A stretch of DNA of 64,000 bases from Aquilaria yunnanensis (lineage: Eukaryota; Streptophyta; Magnoliopsida; Malvales; Thymelaeaceae): positions 39,774,501-39,838,500 of the forward strand of contig CM077593.1 in the NCBI GenBank assembly GCA_039654915.1, written 5' to 3'. Shown here in pieces: positions 1 to 12,466 of the stretch. The stretch's first letter is position 1, and each line of letters begins with the position of its first letter. The notes under the pieces are model-generated. The model saw nothing but the letters and a program-made list of their open reading frames with translations. It had not been told where the DNA came from and did not search any database. The position numbers were made by a program, and so were the translations under genes.

Positions 1-753
1 AGCTCGCAGCCAGAGTCCTAGTAATTTTTCTTGCAGGTACATCGAAGACCCTTACTGAGAATGTTGAATTCTCACTCCCTGTTTGTTATGCAGAGCCTGG
101 AGTAGCAGGACCGGATAATCACTGAGGATTATCACGGTAGTACCTTTTGTGTGTAAAGGTACGGTAGTTGAGAAACTTTAAGTCTCTAGCCTGCTTAAGT
201 GTTTAATTGGTCTGTTGGTCAGGCTGTGGTACTAACTTGTTTCTTCCTTTGGCTGCAGAGCCTAGTAGCACTTGGCACAGGACTTGTGAGACTCGCCACT
301 GGGACAGGAGTCCAAAGTGGGAGCTAGGGTAAAAGATCTCAGCAAAGTCTTGTATTTTGATACAGTACTTTATTTTGCCTCCAGTATTTATGTTATAAAG
401 AGTCCTTGACTCAGGGGATTGTTCTCTGGGTGAGAGCATTAGTTACTTATGTATAAATGCTTTCACGAGCGGTGTATGTGTAGTTAATCACTCAAAGGTT
501 GATTTTGATATGCTTTGGCATTTTGTATTTATTTATATAGAATTTTACTTAGCCGGCTAAATGTCTAAATGATTAAATGTTTTATGGTTTTAATAAACCA
601 AGTCAAAGCATAAGTGCATACATATTGCATTTCTAGGTTAATCAACTAGTAGCATTGGATTTAATCCACACACATAACCAGCTAGCCAATTACAATCCAC
701 CGTGAGACAAACGCTCACAGGGTATCCCGGGCAGGGGCACGGGGATCGTGTCA
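1..753 (+). repeat. 5' LTR, 3'-terminal part (chromovirus)
   Basis: Nearly identical to 7341-8094 and ends in TGTCA just before the primer binding site. The upstream ~1.76 kb of this LTR lies outside the window. Confidence 0.95.
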
Positions 754-760
754 GCGTTTT

Positions 761-772
761 TGGTATCAGAGC
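761..772 (+). other. Primer binding site, tRNA-iMet type
   Basis: TGGTATCAGAGC begins 7 bases after the LTR end. This is the common plant sequence complementary to the 3' end of initiator tRNA-Met, used to prime minus-strand cDNA. Confidence 0.9.
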
Positions 773-896
773 TAAGGGTTTTATTTCATAGATATTGGAG
801 GCTTAGACTGAGATCTAGTAGTAAAGTCCAAGTGCTAGGAAGTTAGTACTGACCAACATCTGGGGAAATGTTGTCTGGTTGTGGTTGCAGGTTATT

Positions 897-3800
897 ATGG
901 TTGATACGAGGTCTGGAACTTCAAGGGGGACTAGGGAACCTGGTGAAGGTTCTAGTGACCCAGTTGTGGCGAGGTTGGATGAGATATCCAGAGTGCTACA
1001 GAGTTTGACTGAGACTATGTCTCAGGTGGCACAGGGTATGAACACTCTTGTAACAGAGATGTTCAGAGATTATGAGGACAGAGGTGTTGTCCAGGAGGAA
1101 GTTGAGCCACAACAGGAACAGGAAAGGCATGCTGAGCAACAGCAAGTGCCTAGAGCTCAGGAACCTAGAAATCAAGTTCTTGAGGAGGTTGAAGAACCAG
1201 AGATGATGGAGGCTCCAAGGAGGGGAGACACTCCACATCAGATGAGGTTGCTGGAAAAGTTTAAGACAGTTGATCCACCTAGCTTTGATGGGACGGGAGA
1301 TCCTGACAGAGCAGAGGATTGGTTGTCTGTTATGAACCGCCTCTTTACTTGTGGTGGTTATGAGACAGAGCAGAGGATGGTTCTAGTACCTTTCTTTCTG
1401 AGAGGGAGAGCCAGTCTTTGGTGGGATGATGTGATGGAGTTGCAGAGGGAGAGTAATGGCACTCGCCCAGAGCACAAGAAAAAGGTGCTCAAGTGGTCAG
1501 ACTTCGAAAAGAAGTTTAGACAGGAGTATATTAGTGAAGCTGCACAGGATCAGAGGAGGATCCAGTTTGAGAATCTGACACAGGGAGAGATGTCAGTACG
1601 AGAGTATGAGCAGCGATACAACTCACTTATCCGGTATGCTCCATATATGTTGGGAAATGAGGAGTTGAAAGCCAAGAAGTTTTCCCAGGGCCTGAAGCCT
1701 ATTTTCAGGAGGTATATGGCGACAGTTGACATCAGGAGTTATCGCCAGATGGTTCAGAAGGCATTGGCATTGGAAAGGGAATTCGAGGATTCCAGAGCAC
1801 CTATGAAAAAGGTGGAAGCTGGGCCATCTAACTTGGGGAAAAGTGCTGGAAAGCGACCAATGGTAGGGAACCAGGATCCATCTAAGAGGAGGAGGACAGG
1901 TGTGTGTCCTAGGTGCAGACGGTTCCATGGTGGAAGACCATGTACACTGGGCACAGATATTTGTAATGTCTGTGGTCAGAGAGGGCATTGGGCCAGGGAC
2001 TGCCCAAGAGTTCGATCAGTTATAGGTCCATCTCGGGTTTTACCTCCAGTACCGCTTGCTATTGGGAACCGGCCTGGAGTAGTTGCTGCAGCAGTGAACC
2101 CAAGAGTCTTCGCTTTGACGAACCAGGCGGCCAGAGAACCGCCAGCTGTACGAGGTAATTTTACTTTTCTGAGCAGTAGTGTTAGAGTGCTTTTCGATAC
2201 GGGAGCTACTCTTTCAGTGATATCTTCTGCCTTGGTAGATAAGCATAGTTTACAGCGTGAAATTGCGGGTGAGTTGAGACTCATCAGGACTGCAGGGAGA
2301 GGTTTTATTGTGACCAATGAAGTGGTTACTAGGTATCCTTTGCAGTTAGGTGATCATGACTTTTGTTGTGAGTTGTGGGTGATTGAGTTGAAATCATATG
2401 ACCTGGTGCTAGGAATGGATTGGTTGAGTAAGCACAAGGCACAAATTAACTGTGCGAATCACTCAGTTGACATCATTGATGCTCAGGGAGCTAGAGTGAC
2501 TTGCACAGGAGGGTTGGCATCTAGTGCTAAGAGTTTACACCTTAGACTTGTAGATACCATCCCTGTAGTGGGTGAAGAGGAGTATTACTTGTTGAATGGA
2601 GTAGCTATAGAGGAAGAGTTGGGAAGCATTCCTGTAGCTAATCAGTTTCCTGAGGTGTTTCCAGTGGAGTTACCTGGGTTACCACCTAGGAGGGATACTG
2701 AGTTTGCTATCCATCTGCAACCAGGGGTTGAGCCTATTTCAGTACCACCTTATAGGATGTCGGCTCCTGAGATGGATGAGTTGAAGAAGCAGTTGGAGGA
2801 ACTGCTAGGGAAAGGTTTCATAAGACCAAGTGTATCACCGTGGGGAGCTCCAGTATTATTTGTGAAGAAGAAGGATGGAACTTTCAGGTTGTGCATCGAT
2901 TACAGGAAGTTGAATGCAGTGACAGTTAAGAATAAGTATCCACTTCCTAGAATTGATGATTTGTTTGACAGACTCAGAGGAGCGAGAGTGTTTTCCAGGA
3001 TTGATCTTCGGTCTGGGTATTTTCAGATCAGAGTTAAGGAGGAAGACATTTCGAAGACTGCCTTCAGGACAAGGTACGGACATTATGAGTATACGGTTAT
3101 GCCTTTTGGTGTGACTAATGCTCCAGCAGTGTTTATAGAAGCTATGAATCGGATCTTTAAGCCATTTCTGGATCAGTTTGTTGAGGTCTTCATCGATGAT
3201 ATTCTGATCTATTCACAGTCTATAGCAGAGCATGAGGAGCACCTTAGAACGGTTTTGCAAGTGCTGAAGGATAATCAGTACTATGCAAAATTTTCTAAGT
3301 GTGAGTTTTGGTCCGAGAGGATTCAGTTTTTGGGGCATATTATCAGTGCTCAAGGTTTGTCAGTTGATCCTGAAAAGGTTCAAGCAGTGGTTGATTGGAA
3401 GAGACCGACTACAGTTACAGAGGTCAGGAGTTTCTTGGGTCTAGCAGGTTACTACAGACGCTTCATAGAGAAATTCTCTGTGATAGCTACGCCGTTGACA
3501 GCATTGACCAGGAAAGCTCAGAAATTTGAGTGGACACCGAAGTGTGAAGAAGCCTACATGAAGCTGAAGGAAAAGTTGACCAGTGCACCCATACTTGTGT
3601 TACCAGACCCGGACAGAGCCTTTACAGTTTATACTGATGCGTCAGGTTCAGGTTTGGGTTGTGTTCTACATCAGGACAGTCAGGTGATTGCTTATGGTTC
3701 GAGACAGTTGAGGCCTAATGAGTTGAACTACCCTGTTCATGATCTTGAGCTTGCAGCAGTGATCTTTGCACTGAAACTATGGAGACATTATTTGATGGGA

Positions 3801-4268
3801 AGATCGTTCAGAATCTTCACTGATCACAAGAGTTTGAAGTATTTGTTTACTCAGAAGGATCTGAACATGAGACAGCGGCGATGGATTGAGTACATTAAAG
3901 ACTATGATTGTTCGATCCAGTATTGTGCTGGTAAAGGGAACGTGGTAGCGGATGCTTTGAGTCGGAAGTACACAGGAGTGATCTTGTCCAAGGATCAGGC
4001 TACAGATTCTTCAGAAGGAGCATTGAAGGATTGTTTCTTAGCTTTGCATGAATTATGGCAAAGTCGAGAAAAATCCTTAGTCTACGTTTTGGAGATTCAG
4101 ACGGCTTGGTTAGCCAGAGTCAGAGAAGCTCAGTTGAAAGATCCATTGTTGAAGAAGATTTCAGGTGAAGCTAAGACTGGTGCTTTGAAGAAAGAGTTCA
4201 AGTACAAAGATGGAATATTACATTATGGTGATCGACTCTATGTGTCGAATGTTGAGGGACTTAGGTAG
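897..4268 (+). pseudogene. gag-pol: Chromovirus gag-protease-RT-RNase H part of the polyprotein
   Basis: The ATG at 897 is chosen because the frame upstream of it opens only at non-ATG codons. In order: a gag with the WWDD-type retrotransposon gag core (about residues 120-300); a CCHC zinc knuckle ([14 protein letters not shown], about 355); an aspartic protease ([12 protein letters not shown], about 431); an RT with the catalytic FIDD box (about 765); and a Ty3-type RNase H starting at YTDAS (about 911). The frame ends at an in-frame TAG (4266-4268) between RNase H and integrase, and the same frame then continues into integrase. The break is therefore a single nonsense codon, not a natural end. 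Without readthrough this copy makes no integrase. Confidence 0.92.
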
Positions 4269-5625
4269 CAAGTCCTACAGGAGGCACATAGCAGCACATT
4301 GAGTATTCACCCTGGTGTTAGTAAGATGTATCAAGATCTGAAGACACATTTTTGGTGGCCAGGACTGAAGAGAGATGTACGAGGACATGTGGCAAAGTGT
4401 TTGACATGTCAGGTGGTGAAAGCTGAACACCAGAAACCAGCAGGCACACTTCAGAGTTTATCTCTACCAGTGAGGAAGTGGGGATCCGTTACTATGGATT
4501 TCCTAGTGGGGTTACCGACCACCCGGAGTCAACATGATGCTATTTGGGTAGTGGTTGACAGATTGACGAAGTCGGCACACTTTATACCGATCAGAGTCAC
4601 CTCTACATTGGAGAGGTTGGCTCAGTTATATCTCAGGGAGATTGTGAGACTCCATGAGATACCGGATCAGATCATATCAGACAGAGATCCACGATTTACA
4701 TCACGGTTTTGGAATGCTTTTCAGGAAGCATTGGGCAGTAAAGTTAGCCTCAGTACTGCTTTTCATCCACAGACTGACGGACAGTCAGAGAGGGTGATTC
4801 AGACTTTGGAGGACATGCTACGCATGTGTGTCATTGATTTCAGAGGTGATTGGGATCAGCACTTACCACTGATCGAGTTTGCCTATAATAACAGTCATCA
4901 ATCTGTTATTGGAATGGCGCCCTATGAAGCTTTGTATGGGAGACGGTGTATGACACCTCATTGTTGGGCAGATCCGACAGACAGAGTGGTTATTGGACCT
5001 GAGATCATAGCTGACACTACAGCTAAGATTAAGTTGATTCAGCAGAGAATCAAGACAGCTAATGACAGACAGACAGACTAAGTATGCAAACAGAAGGAGA
5101 AGAGAATTGAGTTTTGAGGTTGGTGACAAAGTACTTCTGAAAGTGTCGCCCATGAGAGGAGTTAGTCGTTTTGGACAGAGGGGCAAGTTAGCTCCAAGGT
5201 TCATTGGACCTTATGAAGTGTTAGAGAAAGTTGGGAAAGTTGCTTATCGGTTGGCTTTACCGCCTAACCTTTCTCAAGTGCACAATGTGTTTCACGTTAG
5301 TTTACTCAGGAAGTGCACAGTTGAGCCCGGACAGGTAGTAAATCCTTCAGTGATACCCATTCAGGAAGACTTGACTTATGAAGAGAAACCAGTTCAGATT
5401 TTGGATAGGCAAGTCAAGAAACTGCGGACTAAGTGGATTTCGATGGTTAAGATCCTTTAGTCTAACCATAGTGAGGAGGAAGCTACCTGGGAGACAGAGC
5501 AGGATATGCTGAAAAGATATCCTGATGTTTTTCCAGAGTTGCAACGGAATTTGGGGGACCAAATTCCAGAAGGAGGGGAGAATGTTACGGCCCTTCTAGA
5601 GGGAGGTAAGGATTTTAGAATTTAG
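4269..5625 (+). pseudogene. gag-pol: Chromovirus integrase with C-terminal chromodomain-like tail
   Basis: Continues the frame of the upstream segment after TAG 4266. The zinc-binding region runs from HPGVSKMYQDL through CLTCQ. The DDE catalytic residues lie in TMDFLVG (about 4495), SDRDPRF (about 4677) and DGQSERV (about 4780). A frameshift in a GACA microsatellite (5062-5080) moves the coding frame. Downstream is the integrase C-terminus ([17 protein letters not shown]) and then a motif typical of Tekay-type chromodomains (ILDR...LR.K...EATWE). That tail carries a TGG to TAG change at 5458-5460. The ancestral stop appears to be the TAG at 5623-5625, inside the 3' LTR. The chromodomain is thought to guide insertion into heterochromatin. 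Confidence 0.9.
5571..5582 (+). other. Polypurine tract
   Basis: AGGAGGGGAGAA lies immediately before the LTR start TGTTACGG. This is the expected plus-strand primer position. Confidence 0.85.
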
Positions 5626-6613
5626 TTTAGAAGTTTAATTTGAGTTTGCCTAGCAAGAATTAAGAAGTTTGCCAAAGTTCACTAAGTTCCGACAAGAATA
5701 AAGCTCTGAACTAAGTTCAGGGGCAAAATGGTAATTTTGCACCCTGAGTGGCCGGGACGAGTCCCGAGTGTTTTAAAATGAATTTTTAGAACTTAACTTT
5801 TAACCTTAACTCAAACTCAACAAATAGACAAGGATTTAATCAAGAATTGTCAAGTTACAAAGATGGGGAACCTAATTGCACTTAACTTGAAACCTTGGTG
5901 ATCTTGGTTGCTAAGTGAGGGTTTAAGAAGGGAAAGAGGGGGAGAAGCTACCATTAACACGTTCTTAAGCTTCCCTCACTCATTTCTCTCTCAAATTGAA
6001 CTTGGAATCAAGTGATCTTGGTGTCAAGAGGCGCAATTAAGGGTGTTCAAGCTTGGAGAAGTGATTTTCAAGCTTAAATCCATGTTTTTGAGGCGTGGAA
6101 GAGTGTTTTTCTCCATCCCCTGTTTTTGAACGAGGTATGAGTTATGTTCTTGATTGAATTCGTGTTATTTGGTTGATTGGAAGCTTGGGTTTTGGTTGAA
6201 AGATGTATTTTTGATGTTTTAGAGCTTTGTTTTGGTATGGTTTTGTGTAGAACTTTGGAAGCTTGTTTGGAAGAGGAAGGGTTCGAATTCTTGCTTGTTC
6301 TTGGTGTTAAGGTAAGGGAGAAAGTGTTTTTAAGTTGTTGGATTGCTTTTGGATTGAAATGGATTGAGAAAGTTGAGTAATTTTTGGGTATGGTATGAAG
6401 AAACGTTTTGGGAATTATGATGGACTAGCTATGTTCGAAGCATTGGTTTGATGCTTCTAATGCATCATAGTTTGGCTTTGATAGTTGGTTTTGTTCCTTG
6501 CAACATGTACTTCGTGTGTATGAAATTTGGTAACTTTTGATGCATGTTTGCTATATGTATTTGGTTGCCAAAGTTCGTAGCAGCAATCGGCCAAATTCTG
6601 CATTTCTGCAGAA

Positions 6614-6739
6614 TTGGCGACGCGGCGCCAATTGGCCCGAAAATTGGCGACGCGTCGCCAATTCAATTTTTCTTCACAGAGCGTCTGCTCGTTGGCGACG
6701 CGTCGCCAATCCCTTTTGCCTTTGGCGACGCGGCGCCAA
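6614..6739. repeat. Four 18-bp CG-rich near-palindromes in the chromovirus LTR
   Basis: TTGGCGACGCGTCGCCAA is a perfect palindrome at 6644-6661 and 6692-6709. The variant TTGGCGACGCGGCGCCAA occurs at 6614-6631 and 6722-6739. The surrounding LTR is AT-rich, so the cluster stands out. Confidence 0.9.
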
Positions 6740-7166
6740 CACCTAAAAATGGAGGGTTTGACTTTTTGCTGCGTTGACCCGACCGAGACTACGGAAGGCT
6801 CGGAACGTGCCTAAGGGTCCGAGGATCCCGATGGTACTCCGAAACTTCCGAAAGTCCCACCGGAAGTATGAGTTTTCTTGAACTGTTTGAGGTAAGTAAG
6901 TTGCTTAGGCAACAAGTAAGGAAACAAATGTTGCAATTGAACTTAATTAGCTATCAATAGCTCAGGTGAGAGGTTTAGAACCCTCGTCGGCCTAGCCGTG
7001 CGGTAGCCATGAGGCCACGAGGCGAAACCTTGTTCATCTAGTTTACATCAAAGAGGCCCTGCGGCCTAGTCTACAAGTCCCATCATAAATTCCCCTGCAT
7101 AACAACTAGGTGAGAGGTTCTATGTTTGAATGAGGCTTGCTAAGGTTCGCCCTTGAGCCATATGAT

Positions 7167-7275
7167 AGGTTGCTAAGTGATAGCGCTTGGCCTATATGTC
7201 AGGTTGCTAAGTGTTGGCGCTTGGCCTGTATATGTGTCAGGTTGCTAAGTGATTGCACTTGGCCTGATACAGAGG
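7167..7275 (+). repeat. Three ~34-38 bp tandem units in the chromovirus LTR
   Basis: Units start at 7167, 7201 and 7239. Each carries AGGTTGCTAAGTG followed by a CTTGGCCT box, with small differences. Confidence 0.85.
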
Positions 7276-8094
7276 ACTACTTGAGGAGAGGTCTACCGGC
7301 CTAGTATATATATATATGACTAGTACCCTCATGCTGTGTGAGCTCGCAGCCAGAGTCCTAGTAATTTTTCTTGCAGGTACATCGAAGACCCTTACTGAGA
7401 ATGTTGAATTCTCACTCCCTGTTTGTTATGCAGAGCCTGGAGTAGCAGGACCGGATAATCACTGAGGATTATCACGGTAGTACCTTTTTGTGTGTAAAGG
7501 TACGGTAGTTGAGAAACTTTAAGTTTCTAGCCTGCTTAAGTGTTTAATTGGTCTGTTGGTCAGGCTGTGGTACTAACTTGTTTCTTCCTTTGGCTGCAGA
7601 GCCTAGTAGCACTTGGCACAGGACTTGTGAGACTCGCCACTGGGACAGGAGTCCAAAGTGGGAGCTAGGGTAAAAGATCTCAGCAAAGTCTTGTATTTTG
7701 ATACAGTACTTTATTTTGCCTCCAGTATTTATGTTATAAAGAGTCCTTGACTCAGGGGATTGTTCTCTGGGTGAGAGCATTAGTTACTTATGTATAAATG
7801 CTTTCACGAGCGGTGTATGTGTAGTTAATCACTCAAAGGTTGATTTTGATATGCTTTGGCATTTTGTATTTATTTATATAGAATTTTACTTAGCCGGCTA
7901 AATGTCTAAATGATTAAATGTTTTATGGTTTTAATAAACCAAGTCAAAGCATAAGTGCATACATATTGCATTTCTAGGTTAATCAACTAGTAGCATTGGA
8001 TTTAATCCACACACATAACCAGCTAGCCAATTACAATCCACCGTGAGACAAACGCTCACAGGGTATCCCGGGCAGGGGCACGGGGATCGTGTCA

Positions 8095-10125
8095 CCTATA
8101 GTTTAGGATTTTCTAGAGATTTTTCGTACAGACCTACCTGGATTGCCACCTTTGAGGGAAGTGGAGTTTGAAATTAAACTGGTACCAGGAGCAGCACCAG
8201 TGTCTACTGCTCCATATAGGATGGCACTACCTGGAATGGTAGAACTGAGGAAGCAGTTGGATGAACTGTTTGAGAAAGGGTTCACCAGACCCAGTGTCTC
8301 CTTGGGTAGCACTTGTGTTGTTTGTGAAAGAGAAGGATGGAACGCTCAGATTGTGTATTGATTACAGAAAGCTAAATGCCTTGACCATTAAGAATAAGTA
8401 CCCCCTCCTAAGAATAGAAGATCTATTTGATCAGCTGAAAGGTGCAATGGTGTTCTCCAAAATAGATCTAAGGTCTGGGTATTTCCAGTTAAGAGTTAAG
8501 GAGGAGGACATACCTAAGACTGCTTTCAGGACTAGGTATGGACACTTTGAGTATACAGCAATGCCATTTGGGCTTACTAATGTACCTACATTCTTTATGG
8601 ACTTAATACAGAGGGTGTTCAAAGCACACCTAGACCACTTTGTGGTAGTGTTCATTGAAGATATTTTGGTCTACTTTAAGGATGAGGAAACTCATAAAGA
8701 ACACCTAAAGGTAGTGCTTGGCTTGCTCCAAGAACAAAAGCTTTATGGGAAGCTAAGTAAGTGCAAATTTTGGCCTTAAGAAATTGGATTTCTGGGTCAT
8801 ATAATAAATGATGAAGGGTTGGCCGTGGATCCTGAAAATAGTAAGGTCAATCCTAGATTGGAAACAACCCTAGAATGTGAAGGAAGTCAGAAGTTTCCTG
8901 GGGTTGGCTGGCTGTTACAGAAGGTTTGTACCAAAATTTTCTGTTATAGCAGCACCAATTACCTAGTTGACCAGGAAGAACCAGAAATTTACCTGGGAAA
9001 CCAAATGTGAGGAGAGCTTCCAAGAGCTTAAAAGGAGATTGACAACAGCTCCTGTGTTAGTCCTACCAGACCCTAAAAAGGAGTATGAGGTGTATACTGA
9101 TGCATCTCATGTAGGACTAAGATGTGTCCTAATGCAGGAAAAATAGGCTATTGCTTTTGGGTCTAGACAATTGAGACCACATGAGAAGAAATATCCAGTG
9201 TATGACCTGGAATTAGCAGTAGTAGTCTTTGCCCTTAAGCAATGGAGACATTACCTATTAGGTAACAAATTTCAGATTTACACAGACCACAAAAGTCTCA
9301 AGTACCCGTTTACTCAGAAGGATTTGAATATGAGACAGAGAAAGTGGTTGGAATACCAGAAAGATTTTGACTATGTGATTGAATATACAGCTTTGAAAGC
9401 CAATTAGTGGCTGATGCCCTCAGCAGGAATTATAATGGAGTGCTCAAGGGTGAAGAGGTAGAGAGTAAGGCTGAGAGCCTTAGCCTTACTTACTTGGCAA
9501 GTAAATGGTTAACCTGGGAGTATGAGCAGCTTAGTGTGCTCACTATTACCCCAGAGTGGAAAGAACTTATCAGAGAAGCTCAATCCAGAGATGAGCACAT
9601 GGGACTAATGTCTGGACAGAGGAAAGGGGAACTTTTTCAAGGATTCTCCTATAAGCAAGGAATGCTGTACTTCCAGAACAGGTTGTATGTGCTTGAAAAT
9701 GATGACCTAAGGCTTTAAATTTTGGAAGAAGCACATTCTAGTAAATTGAGCATGCATCCAAGAGCCACAAAGATGTATCATGCTTTTAGAGCTTACTTTT
9801 GGTGGCCATCTATGAAAAGAGACATTAGTACTCATGTATCCCAATGTGAAGTGTGCCAATAGGTGAAAGTTGAGCACTAGAAACCAGGAGGGAAGCTTCA
9901 AAGCTTGCCCATACCTGAGAGAAAATGGGGATCCATATCTATGGATTTTTTGGTGGGAATGCCACTGACCAGAAAGAAACGTAATGCCATTTGGGTCATC
10001 GTGGACAGATTGACCAAGGCAGCAACTTTCTTCCCATGAATCTCACCGATTCTTTGGATAAGCTTGCACAACTCTATATCAGGGAAAAAAGTGAGGTTAC
10101 ATGGAATGCCTGATGATATTGTGTC
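8095..10125 (+). pseudogene. pol: Decayed Tekay-like pol (RT, RNase H, start of integrase)
   Basis: The translated pieces run from the linker before RT ([14 protein letters not shown]) through RT, the RNase H region ([18 protein letters not shown]) and the integrase zinc region, and break off in the integrase core at 10125. The frame is cut by many shifts and stops. The RT catalytic box reads FIED instead of FIDD, so the enzyme would be dead even if translated. Stops at 9144, 9860 and 9878 are TAG where the younger chromovirus at 897-5625 has CAG. The 5' part of this element lies left of the window, split off by the young chromovirus. Residual similarity to that element suggests an older member of the same lineage. 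Confidence 0.88.
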
Positions 10126-11901
10126 TGTTACCCACTCCGGGGTAGTCCAATTATGATGCCAAAATTGTGCATTTAGACTCCCAGGATTGGTAATGTTACG
10201 TAGGCCATCAGAACACTACCCTTACTGTGCATACCCAAGTGGCCCATCTTAGGCACTATGTAAACACATGCATATTGGTCCAACCATCACACACATATTC
10301 ACATTTCATTTATACCATGGCAGCAAAGAAGGAAAACACTACCACAAGTCTTAGTTTTGGCTTCCACACATTAGGCAATCTTGTTAAGTTCTAGTGACCA
10401 GCTACTGTACCTATAACTTCCACTAATAAACTGTATCATTCTAGCCACATACCCCCCACATTTTCTTTACTCCATTTCCAAGTAGAGACTTAGATAAAAC
10501 CAAGGAATTTTATTTTACATCAATAGCCCACCTATGGACCAAGTTATGGATTTTTATAGTTGGTTACAAAATTATGACCAAATGAACAGTCACTTAGCCA
10601 ACTTTTCAATGTCATATCTACAGGGCTCCAAATTCATAAATTCCAAGTCCCAATTCAACCTCTAGATGTTATCTAGGTGTGGTCAAAATTTCATACCAAG
10701 ATTCCTTCTACACAGGGAGATATAGAACTTTTAAGTTTAGAGTCAAAATTCTGGTCACTTTATAACCATTTTGCCCATACAAAATTTCATAGGTGTGCAA
10801 ACACTTCATTCACAAGGGAAAAGCCCTCCAAGGCTATCCCATATATGTTGATTATGCATAGGAAATACATTCCCTTGCTTTTAACAACTTTATGTGGCTC
10901 AAACAGAAATTACAAGCAAGTAGCCCATGATTCACACTCGGGCAGCTTTGCACCACATCACTTACATAACTAAAACATTACTCAAATGTTCACATAGTTG
11001 TTTCATTTTACATACAATACATGTACATGCATACATGCACTACAATATTTTCTTAACTCACCTAAATATGCACCCTAGGTTAGAGGAGTGCATGAGACAC
11101 AATGGACTCCAGAAACAGGATGCTGGACAGCTGCTGCACAACACGATAAGTGCCACCATTAAAAATACCTAATGTGCTCCTAAAATCACCAAATTTCCAA
11201 ATCATAACTAGACATATGGAAGTTCATGTACCTAAAATTTGAGATTCAAACTTAAACCACAATGGTTAGTTTGAAGGTGATTTTTCTACTGGACCTGAAA
11301 TGACAAAATTGAGGGAAGTAAGTTTCATTCAGAAACTTAGAAAGGGTAGCACTTGGATTCAATAGACAATGTAACCATCATTAAAACCTGAATCCAAATA
11401 CACTAAAACACAAAAACCACAATGCATATATACAACATATAGCAACCAAATGCAGCAGCCATTCACAACCAACAAACACATGAAATGCAGCAGCAACAAT
11501 AACCATATATTAGCCCATAAAACACATAATAAACATAAATAAATCACTATGGCAGCCCTTCTCAAGTTAATGCTTGGTATTAGGAGGATTTTAATAGTAA
11601 TTAGCACTAACTTTGGGCTCTAGAAACCCTCACTTTATTGCCATTGTCATGCACTTCACACCAAGTCACAAAACATTCAATAAGTGCATTCCCCTCACTA
11701 AGCCTGGTTCATCAAGCTCATGGCTCCATGGATACTTGAATATTATAGTAAGCAATCCATGAAAGCAAGAGAACCCTTACCAAAGTGGGTAGGCCGAAAA
11801 TCAAGCTTTATCCTTCAAGTATCTAAGCAATAGCTCTAGTTTGCTTCAAATTGCTTCCTTTTGCCTTCAATTTCAATCAATTGCAAGTTTGAAGGTGTGG
11901 T
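10126..11901. repeat. Direct repeat copy 1, LTR-like, family unknown
   Basis: Begins TGTTACCCACTC directly after broken integrase and matches 12467-~14250 over about 1.75 kb with scattered substitutions and small indels. There are no coding motifs. The TGTTAC start is LTR-like, but I could not place the other end, primer site or polypurine tract. It may be an LTR, a solo LTR or a truncated copy. Confidence 0.6.
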
Positions 11902-12466
11902 TGTCACACCCCACATAGGCCCCAGCTCATGCACACTCCCCAACATCTACCCAGAGATTATCAACAAGTTGTATTTTAGGTGTTAACAACCTTAATTCAA
12001 TTCAACCAACTTGGTGTACATGGACATTAAGTCTTATTTTCTTAAGTTAATGGGCCTGGGAGGTTGCCCATGAGGCTTTTAAGAGTATTAGAACAAATAC
12101 TTGCAACAGAAGCAAGGCCCACTACCACTAACTTGCAATACAAGCAAGGCTGTAATTGATAACTTGCACAACAAGCAAGGCCATAAAAGAAATCTTGCAA
12201 TGCAAGCAAGGCATACACTCATGTAATAAGTGTCTTAGTTGTGTGACCTTTTCAAGTGTACTACCATGCATGGCAACAAAGAAGCCCACCTAAGCCTTTA
12301 GGGTTTGAAAACCAAGTTTCAAATGCATATGACCATTTGGCCAAGCTAGAACATAAGAGGTTTTCCATTCAAACACATCCATCAGTCATGTATATACAAG
12401 TGTTACTTGGCTCATAAACATCCATCATTTACATGTCCAAAACCATCATCCACCAAGCATAATTTG
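11902..12466. repeat. Segment between the two direct repeats; possible separate LTR fragment
   Basis: Starts TGTCACACCCC, a common plant gypsy LTR start, at the point where copy 1 stops matching copy 2. It has no coding content and holds a small tandem repeat at 12099-12212. It could be internal sequence of a short non-autonomous element flanked by the two repeats, or an unrelated fragment. Confidence 0.4.
12099..12212 (+). repeat. Four ~31-bp tandem units with CTTGCAA..CAAGCAAGG
   Basis: The box CTTGCA(A/C)(C/T/A)..AAGCAAGG recurs near 12100, 12132, 12163 and 12194. The last copy contains the palindrome CTTGCAATGCAAG. Confidence 0.75.

Larger units (their letters stand above)
1..8094 (+). 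mobile_element. Tekay-like Ty3/gypsy chromovirus, 5' LTR cut by window start
   Basis: The order is partial 5' LTR, initiator-Met-type primer site, gag, protease, RT, RNase H, integrase, chromodomain-like tail, polypurine tract and a complete 3' LTR of 2,512 bp. The domain order and the RT/integrase motifs fit the Tekay/Del branch of chromoviruses. The 5' LTR remnant (1-753) and the matching end of the 3' LTR (7341-8094) differ by eye only by one substitution and one single-base indel, so insertion was recent. The 3' LTR ends directly against an older gypsy pol at 8095, so this is a nested insertion. The left flank, and so the target duplication, is outside the window. Confidence 0.93.
5583..8094 (+). 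repeat. 3' LTR (chromovirus), complete, 2,512 bp
   Basis: Starts TGTTACGGCCC after the polypurine tract and ends GTGTCA against foreign pol sequence. It contains a CG-rich cluster of near-palindromes at 6614-6739, a short tandem repeat at 7167-7275 and a TA microsatellite near 7305. Small open frames inside it (for example 6177-6380 and 7544-7780) have no recognisable product. Confidence 0.93.

Noticed and set aside
203..439. 78-codon minus-strand open frame, also at 7544-7780
   Set aside because: It lies in the chromovirus LTR and is present in both LTRs only because they are near-identical. No domain or start context supports it.
6177..6814. Several 60-77 codon frames in the chromovirus LTR
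   Set aside because: Overlapping frames across the CG-rich palindromes in three phases; the composition explains them.
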